Of a stretch of 64,000 nucleotides of DNA, positions 25,088-35,700 are shown in pieces (the stretch's first letter is position 1; every line of letters starts with the position of its first letter). The translations under genes and the position numbers were made by a program. The notes below the pieces were generated by a model that searched no databases, was not told the DNA's origin, and saw nothing but the letters and a program-made list of their open reading frames with translations. The stretch lies in contig VYZI01000677.1 in the NCBI GenBank assembly GCA_013397695.1, positions 18,894-82,893 of the forward strand, given 5' to 3'. The DNA comes from Centropus unirufus. Its lineage: Eukaryota; Chordata; Aves; Cuculiformes; Centropidae.

Positions 25088-26720
25088 ATTAGACTTTCCT
25101 CCATCAACAGTTCTAATAGTAAGAGGGAAAGAAATAGAGAAGGCAAAACAAGGTAAAAGAGTAACTAAAACCCATTTCCTTTATGGTCTTTATCAATAGG
25201 TATCAATGATTTAATGATTATTTCATTATTTCCATTACAATTTTACTCTGTGCTTAACAATACTCTTGGCCTGGGAAGATGCATTTCTTCCATCCCCTCA
25301 CAAGCCATCCTCTTTTTTGGACGTTGATCAGAAAAAGCACCATCTCTCCCTCAAAACCAATCCATCCCTTCTGGAGACTAAGCCACCAGTCACCGAGGGA
25401 ACAGGGTGATGGATCCATCCTCCTTAGTGCTATGCTGGGTGCCATATCCTGGTTTGGCATCTGTAACACGGGCGTGGGAAATGAAAAGACCCTGGGAAAT
25501 ACAGTAAGGCTAACTCATGTCCCAGTACATCCCACATGTCCTCTTGAGGTGTGGTGGTCTGAAGGCACGTCATCCGGCAGAGGATGATCGGTCAGGTAAG
25601 GGCAGATGTGTGCCTACGGGTACGCAGCCTCCCGACTTCTGCTGCTTAAAAAGTTAAACGCACTTCAACAGTAGCCCAACCTCTAATGTTTTTACATCTT
25701 CATTAAACTCGACTGCAATTCAGACAGGAATCTACATCAGACATTCCTGCTCCCTGGACCAGAAGTCACCAGTTCTCTCCACTTGACAGATCTCTCCAAA
25801 AAGAGTGATGCTTCAGGTGACCACGGACCGATGACCCGTTTGCTTCCTTAGTGACCCTTGCAGGGATCCCAAGCGTGGACGTGCCGCATTTCTGTCCCTT
25901 CTGACTTGCAGTAACAGGTTCAATAGCACTCAGAAGTATGGCACCTCTGGAGAGTCCATGGGAGGTGACAAACAGGCAAATAATCACAGAAAAAATGGAG
26001 TGAAGCATTCCCACGCATGCTGAACCCTCACATCTACATGTGTGGGGAATAAACTCCACTTTCCTGTTTCTGTGCCTCCATTAGGGCTCTAATTAGATCC
26101 TTTTCCTCATGCTTATTACTCCACAACTGCTGCCTGCACCTCTCCATCTCCCTCACATACACACAAATCGGTTTGGGCTCTCATGTGCTCCCCGCTGCGC
26201 CCTCGTCTGGGCACTTCCATTACCTTTGTTAATTATAATACATAGAGGTATTTGAAAATACTGTACCTACACAAGTCCTCACTGCTTCCACATCTCAAGA
26301 ACTCCCCGCATTCATTGAGTTCAAGCTGCATCAACTTTCTAACTACATTCATGAGAGCCACCTCACAAAAGTCTATGTTAGAGAATTTCCTCCTATACAC
26401 TCAGAAAATGAAGTATTTTAGCAGACAAAGGAATCTTTTCCCAGTCCCAAAGCTGCCTCCAGCTCAGTGGAATGTTTCCTCCTCCACTCAGCTTTTCCCA
26501 AAAACTCAGCACCAGATAAGAGGAATTAAAGAAGCACAAGAAGAAATAAGAACACATCTTCTTAAAAAATCATATTAATTACATTCATCAATGGAATTAA
26601 GCTGCACCACCTCCCCACCTCTGGCTTAGCCAGCTCTCTATCTTCTGTGCAGTATCTTCATGGTGACCACCACAGGAGGCAACAAGGGTGGGGAATTCCT
26701 CTGTAAGGAGCCACTGCTTC

Positions 26721-26772
26721 TTATTTATGCAGATAGGCATCAAGCCAGAGCTCCCCGGAATCTTTCAAAGAG
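26721..26772 (-). CDS. FADS1: FADS1 exon 12 (C-terminus)
   Basis: 52 nt encoding SLKDSGELWLDAYLHK and TAA, matching the conserved FADS C-terminus (LWLDAYLH). It follows the acceptor CGGCAG and restores the phase left by exon 11 (CA|C, His). It lies about 1.1 kb beyond exon 11, across an intron with a CR1 insertion. Confidence 0.92.
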
Positions 26773-29700
26773 CTGCCGAGAAAGAAAAACATTTCCTTAG
26801 AAACAGGTAATGAAACATAGCATCGGCAGAACAGAGATCTTCAGAGGCAAGACAATGTAGGATCATAGAATAGAATCACCCAATCATTAAGGTTGGAAAA
26901 GACTTCTAAGATCAGCAAGCCCAACCCTCAGCCCAACCCCACCATGCCTACCTAAAACATGGCCAGAAGTGCCATGGCCACATGATTTTTTAACACCTCC
27001 ATGGATGGAGACTCCACCAATGCCCTGGGCAGCCTCATCCAGTGCTTCACCACTCTTTTGGTAAAGAAATGTTTTCTAATAACCAATCTCAACTTCCCCT
27101 GGTGCAACTTGAGGCCATTGCCTCTCATCCTATCACTCGTTACTTGGGAGGAAAGACCAGCAGCCGCCTCACCACAACCTCCTTTCAGGAAGCTGTAGAA
27201 AGTGATGAAGTCTCCCCTCAGCCTCCTCATAATAATCCTTCCCAGGTCCCTCAGCCACTCCTCATAGGAGGGGATTTTCCAGGGGTTCTCCAGACCCCCA
27301 TAAGGGTCTGTTCTCCAGACTCTTCACCATTTGCCATGTAGACTACAGCTAACTGGGAAGCTGAAGATCCAAACCACTGGGGTACAGCAGAGAGCAAAAG
27401 GCTAAAGCAAACACCTTGAGTAGAAAGAAAAGGAGCAAGCATGCAGAAGAAAGCCATGAGTTTTACAACAGAATAAGAAATACAAGAGGAGCAAAAAGGG
27501 TAAGAAAGGAAGAAAAAAAAGAATTAATGACAGTTCAAATTCATCTTAATGAAAACAACTCTTTCCCTGCAGTGTACTCTGAGACAGAGTCACCAGATCT
27601 GGTATCCTACTGACCCCTGACCCTTCAGAGCTGAGGAAAAGCTGATCTCCATTAGGTCATTCCTACTGACACCTTCTGTCTGCGGCTACTGAAGCTACTG
27701 GCACGGCTGAACAGTTTTCCAGTCCCTTTCACAGTCACCTGGTATTATCTACAGCCCTTCATAAAACTTTTGTGATCCAAGCTGGCTGCCTTTCCCCTTC
27801 TCATGCCCCTTGCTTGTTCTCTCTATAATATTGGAAAACCCTTCCCCCAGGGAATGCCGGGGGGTGACACATACTGCACGATGTCTGCAAAGGCGGTGAG
27901 CAATGGCTTGCACTGGTACTCAATACCATGTTTGGCACACAAGGACTTCACCAAAGGGGCCACCTTCCAGTAGTTGTGTCGAGGCATTGTAGGGAAAAGG
28001 CTGTGGGAAAAGAAAATGGAGAATCAATCCATCATCACCTCACAGAACTCCTGTCCCACCTATGCCTGGAAGGGTCTCAACCTCCCCTTGTGCCCACAGC
28101 CATTAGAGTCTGTAGTGGTCCCGCTGGTGTCACTTCTGTCAGTATCTGTTGCTGACCAGGAGGTTAGGAATTCTCACTTCCATGTCATGCTACTCATATC
28201 TGAAGTGGGCTTGGTGCTCAGCCACAAGTTTCCAACCCATTGCTTGGAGTTCCCTTTCCATCCCCCTAGAACGAGCACAAAATCTACCCACGTTTCTTGT
28301 AGTAGCTGACAGAGACCAGGTAGGCTCTTCAGACTTAGCATATCTAGGACTCCTTGAAATTCTTTCACATGCCCAACCCATGCTTCAACTCACTGGTGCT
28401 CGATTTGGAAGTTCAGGTGTCCACTAAACCAGTCATTGAAAAAGGACTGATGAACATTACAGGTTGCCTGGAGCTGAGAGAAAAAGCAGTAACATTAAAA
28501 TGGTGTTTTCAGAATGGTTCTAGTCTTACACATGTCAAACACAACAGTAAACCAGTACAACTTCCTTATCATCACATGCCTTCTGGCTCACAGCAACTCA
28601 AAGAGCTGTCTCCAGCCACCATGAGATGGCCATGCTGGGATATCCAGTTGTTAGGGACATAATTTAGAAGTACAGACTTGACTTACCCCATGAGATGAGC
28701 CATAACTTCCATAAAATTCACCTATCTCATGTAAATATAGAACTAAAATAACACAGAGCACAAGGGAGATCTGCATCCTTCATGCATGGAAAGCTTTATT
28801 TCTGAAAAGGGTTTCAGCATCTCTATTCCCTATAATCACTTAATTTACACAGCGAGGCCAAGGTCCTTGTGTCTTCCTCTCTCAGTTTCCACCCCTCCTG
28901 TGATCAGCTCTCCTGGGCATTATGTACCCAGATCTATAGCTTCTCACCTTCAAAGCCACAGGTCTCTGGAAAGAAGGTCTTACCTGGGTAGAGAACCAGT
29001 CCACATTCTTATCATAATCAATGTGCATCGGGATGTGATTCATTTGTGTAACCCAGACAAACCAGTTACTCTCTATAAACCTGTGAATACAAACGCACAC
29101 AAAACCATCACTGATCTCACTGCTGCCACGACAAGTCAGTACAAAACACTTGTACGCACACAAGCTAATCACTGCTTGATAAAATGAACATGGGAGATGC
29201 CAAAGAGCTGATCAGCAAACCAGACCCACACACACCTTTTATCTGCCACGCAGCCACTTTCTGCCTCCTAAAGACATGCTTGACAGACACCAACCTCAGC
29301 CTTGCTGAAAGGCATAAGGAGACAGAAGAACTGGGAGCAGATGAGAAAGATAAACACGAGGATGAAGAAAAGCTGACATGAAGTATTGATAGAAAATGGA
29401 GAAATTATAAGTTGAGTGATACCTGACTAACAGATGGAGCCCCAGGACACCCTGCACCCCCAGCAAGGGCAAGTAGGTGAGAAAGAATCGGATGTAGAAG
29501 GTCAGCATCCAGGCCAGGTCCTGTAATATACGGAACAGATAAAACATCATTAAGAGAAGGAATTACTGGCTTCTGAATTTACCAACCATTCTATCTGGCA
29601 CTTTCTTTAAAATCCCACAGGATAACTTCCAGTGACAGATTTTTCCTGCCCATGACAAAGCGGTCTGACACACGGCAAGTCCCCAGCCATTTCTGTGCTT

Positions 29701-32700
29701 GAGAATTATCCTGGTCTTGGGAGGCCAGCACAGAGCAAACACTAGGGAGGACACACTCTAAAGCATCACATTTTGCCCTGGATCGAAAAAGAAAGAAAGC
29801 AGCGAGAAAAACAAAAGCCCAGGCAATCTGAAGAATAAAGAGCTCTGGTTTACCTCCATCACATCCTTTTCTGCAGTCTCTAATATCCCTCATGTTCATT
29901 TTCTCCTGACAGTCCCACCTCCCAGGCAAGAATAAACCAGCCAAGATGCCCCCTCTCTAACCTCCACATGTCAAAGAAAAGGTACCTCTTTTCTGTATTT
30001 ATCCTAAAAGTCTCTAAAACCCATGTGATTTCTCCAGGTCCTAGATTTTCCCCTAACAAACTATCCTTCCTAACAACTCTGAAAGCCTAGTACACATCCC
30101 CCATTCCACTTCATGCTGAACTGTGAGGATTTAGTTTTAGGCTACCTCAAAACTTTTTAATACATCATTTTGCACTGAATCTTCTTCAAACACCCATGTT
30201 TTTTGCTACTTTTCCCCTTTCCCCATGCCCGTAAGTTTTCATTGCATTGGTTTTTATGCAATGACCGCTTCAACCTTAAACTTGATTCTCATGCTACCTG
30301 GAGGAGAAGTTCTGTATGAACATCAGCTCTGCGGAAGAAGGAATGCTGCCCTCACACACCCTAGAATCATAGAATCATTTGGTTGGAAAAGATCTTTGAG
30401 ATCATCGAGTCCAACCACACCTGTCCAATACTAAACTGTATCCCTGAGCACCTTATCAGCCCGTCTTTTATCCATCCCTTCCAGGAATGGGGACTCAACC
30501 ACTTCCATGCGCAGCCTCTTCCAGTGCTTGATAACTCTTTCAGTGAAGAAATTTTTCTTAATCTCCTATCTAAACCTCCTTGAATGCAACTTGAGGCCAT
30601 TTCCTCTCGTCCTATCACTTGTTTCTTGGGAGAAGAGACCAACACCCACCTTGCTACAACCGCCTTTCAGGGAGCTGTAGGCAGTGATGAGGTCTCCCCT
30701 CAGCCTCCTTTCCTCCACGCTAAACAATCCCAGTTCCCTCAGCTGCTCCTCATGATACATGTTCTCCAGACCCTTCCACAGCTTTGTTCCCCTTCTCTGG
30801 ACAGGCTCCAGTGCCTCAACTTCTTGTAGTGAGGGGCCCAAAACTGAACAGAGGATTCAAGGTGCAACAGAGTATTCTGGACTGAGCCAGAACATCAGAG
30901 AACATCCCTCGTTATCCAACTGTGAATGGATCTTTTAAAGAGAAAGGAGGTGTGGAAGGTAACTTGCTACAAAGATACACAACTCAGAGGTCTTTCCAGT
31001 ACTTTTTTGCAGTGAAATCTGCCAGCAAAAGAAGTCACCGTTGGCAAAGTGGAGCTGACTTACCACCCACTGTTTCCGCTGTACCACGAAGTAGAATATG
31101 TACCACTGGAAGTAAAGAGGCACCAGAGCTGGAGGACCAACTAGAGTGGAGAAATAGATTGCAGAGACATTAACTTCATCCTTATATCCCAGTGAGATGA
31201 AGTGGAAAAGGGGCTGAGCGAATGCTGCTCATGGAACTGCGAAAGCGTAGGGTTACTCACTGATGAAGAAGTACTTGTGCTGGTGGTTGTAAGGCATGAA
31301 TTTCTTCTTTTGTGCACCAAGCTGTTAAAGTAAGCAAATTCCTCAGCTAAAGACATATGTGTACCCAGCCCTACCTAGAAATGCGTATTTAGATACCTCA
31401 TAATCTTTGAGAGGTTAAACACACCAGCATCCACCATGCCATTGTCTTCATCACTCTATGGAACTTCCATCTATGACTGCTATGCTAAGTTCTCATCCCT
31501 GCCTTGGATGCAGAAAAGGATGGGTAGTCTCTTGTACCACGAACAGCAGCCTGTACTGGAAGCTCTTTCCCTACAGAGGGCACAGTTGCCCAACAACACG
31601 TAAACCAAAAACCACGACAGGCACTGAGAACAGTTTCCAGCTGATATTGGGAAGCAAGGGAAACCTCTGATGCTACTGACAGTGTGTAGAACTCCCACCT
31701 CCTTGCAATTAATCTCCAGAGCAGAGAAACGGGGATCTAGACATCAAACTGTGCCCATAGAAACAGGGCAAAATAGATTATCCTACCTCTGAGACTGTTA
31801 ATTTTGCAGTGTTCACTGCATTAACACAACAGATCATTGCATTGACTTCCTTGAAGAACTCCATTATACCCCTGTAGGTGTCCAAACCAATCCTGAGCAT
31901 CAGCCCTCCCTGAATTCCAAGGCAAATTGGAACATTTAATCCAGGTGACACTATGAATTGATGCACCTATGTTTTTAAAGGACCAGCGAACCCTAAAGTC
32001 ATCCATTTAATTTGAGAGTTGTACCAAAAACAGAGTTGGCCTCCAGAGGGGCCCTGGTCTGACCCCCACTGTAAGGCTATGACCACAGATATAGCTTCCT
32101 TGATCAGTAATTGCAAATATTCCAGATAGTCCCTGCTTATCATCTTCTGCTTCATTCCCCAAAACACTACAAGGTGTAAAAGCTGACCTTAGGAAAGATA
32201 ACAACTTGGAATCTTATCTTCATACAACTGCAAGTCTCTCATCGGAGAAACACGAACTTGTCATAGTGACAAATATATCATTCTTATTTTAAAACACAGC
32301 AAAAGTAAAATCTACTGAAATTTTAAGAATATAAAAGGAATATTAGGGACTCGTGGAAGGCAAAGTAGAACTATATAAAACAGCAGGTCATATCACATCA
32401 TAGAATGGTTCAGGTTGGAGGGGATCTTCAAGATCATCCAGTTCCAACCCCCTGCCATGGGCAGGAACATTTCCCACTAGATCAGGTTACTCAAAGCCTC
32501 ATCCAACCTGGTCAAATGAAACCATTTTTTGGATATACTTCTCATTTTAGAGAAGTTTTGGGGAGGTTTTTCAACCTTCGGAATAAATTTGGAAACCTTC
32601 AGCCCTTAGCCAGATTGTATTAGGGGGAAAAAACATAAAAATTGGTTGCAGTGTTAAGTATATGGAAGCTAGTGATGCATCGGGACCTTGTCCCTTCTTG

Positions 32701-35700
32701 GTTTTTACAGGTCACTCCTACCAAGCTGCATCTTCTCTGAATTCCCAAAACACTGAGAGAGTTCCTTGCCCAAAGCAACCGGTGTCTCCAAGCTCTCTGC
32801 AGCTTGGAGACAGCTGTAACCCCCCATCCCTCACCCGGTCTCACCTCTACAGAGAGTGTTTTTCCCAGAGCAAAAAACAAAGGGTGCATGTTAACATCAG
32901 GGTCCTTTCGGAAGCAGTTGGGCTTAGCATGGTGCTGGAAGTGAAGGTGATTCCACCAGCTGGCTGGTGCTCCCTGCAAGAAGGGATGAGGAGAGGGTCT
33001 CCTAAAGAAGTTGTATCTTCTACCCTTAGTCCTCCCCCCCCAGCAGTTCCTTGCATTTGCTTTTTTCTTATACTGGGATGGGTTTTGCCTGCAGAACATC
33101 CCAGGCAAGGCTCAGCACTGAATGCCCACCTTCAGATGGCCAATCACAAACTTGTGCACCCAGTGGTTCCATCTGGACTTGCTGAAGACTGAAAGGTGTC
33201 CAAAATCATGCTGGAGCCAGCCAGCCTGGGCCTGGAATTAAACAAATAAACAGGGCTGCTGAAGAACAAGAGTCAGGAGGGTCTGTATCTGGAAAGGGCT
33301 TTCTCTTTGCCCATTCCCACGCTCCTCAGAACACAACTCTGGGTAGTGAGAGCATTTCAACTACTAGGACACAAACCAAACACCCCTTTCTCCATAGAGT
33401 GCAGGCCAGACTTTGCCTGATGGCTTTTAGTCCCAGAGAGTTGTTTTCATGAGGAAGAAGGAAAAGCCATGAAAATAACCCATTCGTGGAGCTCAGAAAC
33501 AGCATTTATTCTTCTACGAAACCGCACTGAAATAGGCAACAAAGTCTCCTTTAAGGAGCAGCTTGCTGCTGCCTCCTCGGAGTACTTGTAATTCCAAGGG
33601 GATCAGCTGGCCACAGGAGAAATAGCTGGGGCTTTGAGAGCTGCTCTGCCCTCTCCTCTAACTTGCTGCAAGTTCCCATGGGAACACGGTGGCTTGGCCC
33701 CAGCACAGCGCCTTGGAGCTCTGGCACAAGGGACCTCAGAAGGGCAGCGTGGCTTTCATTGTATGAAGAAGGCTGGGAATAAGGAGGGCTTTGACAAACT
33801 ACAGGAAGGAAAAAGCAGGGCTGAGCCTGCTCTACCAAAGCAGCATGTTGTGGGACTGTAATTTTGGTGAAACTCAGGAAGAAGCAGAATTTTGGCAAGT
33901 CCGCAAAGATAAGATTTCTCCTGTGCTTATGGCAGTGAGCACCTAAGCCTCAAAAGGTTGTGTTTTGGTGTTTCTGGGGCTTCTTTTTGCCTAGCTACTG
34001 ACCTGGACTGTGCCTAGAAGCACTGCAGAGAAGAGGAAAGGCACTGTGGATGCTCCAAAATACCAGATGGTGAGCCAAGCTGCGACATCCAACACCAAGA
34101 TGTGGCAGAGATACAGGAGGAAAAAGGCACGGTTGGGGTTGAGAAGCCCCATCTTCTCAACAGTTGCACGGAGTTCACGGAAATCTTCTACGAGCTTTTT
34201 CTGTGGGGAGATCCAAGAGTATCTGATGGTCTAAAAATGCCTCAGGGACCCAAAGGGAAGCTCGGTTTTCCCCTCTTAAGGAGCTACTGTGGGAATGGGG
34301 AGAAGCTGAAGGTCAGCTGGAGGCAAATCTTCACTAAGACGACTAATGATTATGTGAAGTGAATGGGAATCATAGAATCATAGACTGGTTTGGGTTGGAA
34401 GAGACTTGAGAGCCCATCCAGTTCCAATCCCCTTTCCATGGGCAGGAACACCTCCTGCTAGAAGTGAAGGGGAAGCTACAGACAAGCATAAGGATTCCAG
34501 GAGCTACATTTCACAGAGGGAATTCAAGTGGCCAGTAAGACAAGTTAAATAGCACAATTTCCACCCAAATACCAACTTTTAAGACACTTACATTCTTGCT
34601 GGGCTCAAAGCTGGGTTGATCTGGTGCCAGCTCCCCAATCAAAAGTGGAGTCATGTATTTTCTTACCAGTGTCTTGTCAAGATGAAATGCTATGAAAGGA
34701 TCCTAAAACAGACACAGGAACAGGATGAAGAAAAATGATCATTCAGCTGGCAACAAAAGAAATATATTTCATGATATCCTGGACTCAGCAACTGAACAAA
34801 CGGAGCTGGCTGAACCAGATTTTGCTGCCACAAATCTTTCTGTTTTCTTCACACCATAAATGCTCTCTTGAAGCTGAATTCTCTGTTTAATTTTCTACCT
34901 GGATGCTGTTAAGTGCAGGTCACCAAGAAATATGGGCTTCCCTACCCTCTTACTGCTAAACCTGAAAATTTCATATCCTGTTGAAGCTCGAGATATATCA
35001 TCTCAACCACACACTCCTCCATCTTTCTTTTGCCTTTGCCTCCCACTTTCTTTTTCCTCATGCCCCATATCCTGCAATGAAAGTCTGACCAGGGAGAAGA
35101 GCAAGCTGCTAGCAAAAAAAAACTAAATCAGCAGGCTGAACTGGGAAGAATCATGGACAGGCAGGGCACAGAGAGGTGAGAGCAGCTGCTGGTGACCCAC
35201 ACCAATATCTCAAAATCCCCACGTTGTTCCAAACATGCTTCCATGGTAACCTCCAATGCCCAACCTGCCACATCTTCCTAGAATAGATTTGGCTTCTTGC
35301 TGCCTGCCTCCTATCCCCTGTCTGGTTCCCCTCCTGAAGAGTCTCACGAAAAGGTCTTTTTTCTCCCTTCTTACCACTCAAAGGATTCCCCTTAGGGAAA
35401 ACAGTTACTTTTATCATTTAAATGTGATTTGATCTCCATGGCAACCAGGCAGCCAGGTGAAAAAATTACCAATGATTGTTACCACTATGGATTCTACCAC
35501 TCTACTTAGATTAGAAGTTGTGGCTGCCCCATCCCTGGAGGTGTTCAAAGCCAGGCTGGATGAGGCTTGGAGAAACCTGATCCAGTAGGAGGTGTCCCTG
35601 CCCATGACAGGGGGATTAGAACTGCAAGACCTTGAGGTTCCCTCTCAACTCAAACCATTCTACAAGCACAAATCCTCTGAGCATACATGGCAGTTTGACA

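Larger units (their letters stand above)
12071..26720. other. Spacer between the FADS1-like gene and FADS1
   Basis: Contains CR1 fragments (listed separately), AT-rich unique sequence and a possible LINE ORF2 remnant near 18600-18800. The right end includes the FADS1 3' UTR of unknown length. No supported gene was seen. Confidence 0.6.

Noticed and set aside
27828..28000. FADS1 exon 11 read through to a stop as the natural C-terminus
   Set aside because: A GTATGT donor interrupts it, and the conserved LWLDAYLHK exon 12 was found at 26721-26772 in matching phase.
32662..33192. 176-codon plus-strand open frame
   Set aside because: It is antisense to FADS1 exons 4 and 5.
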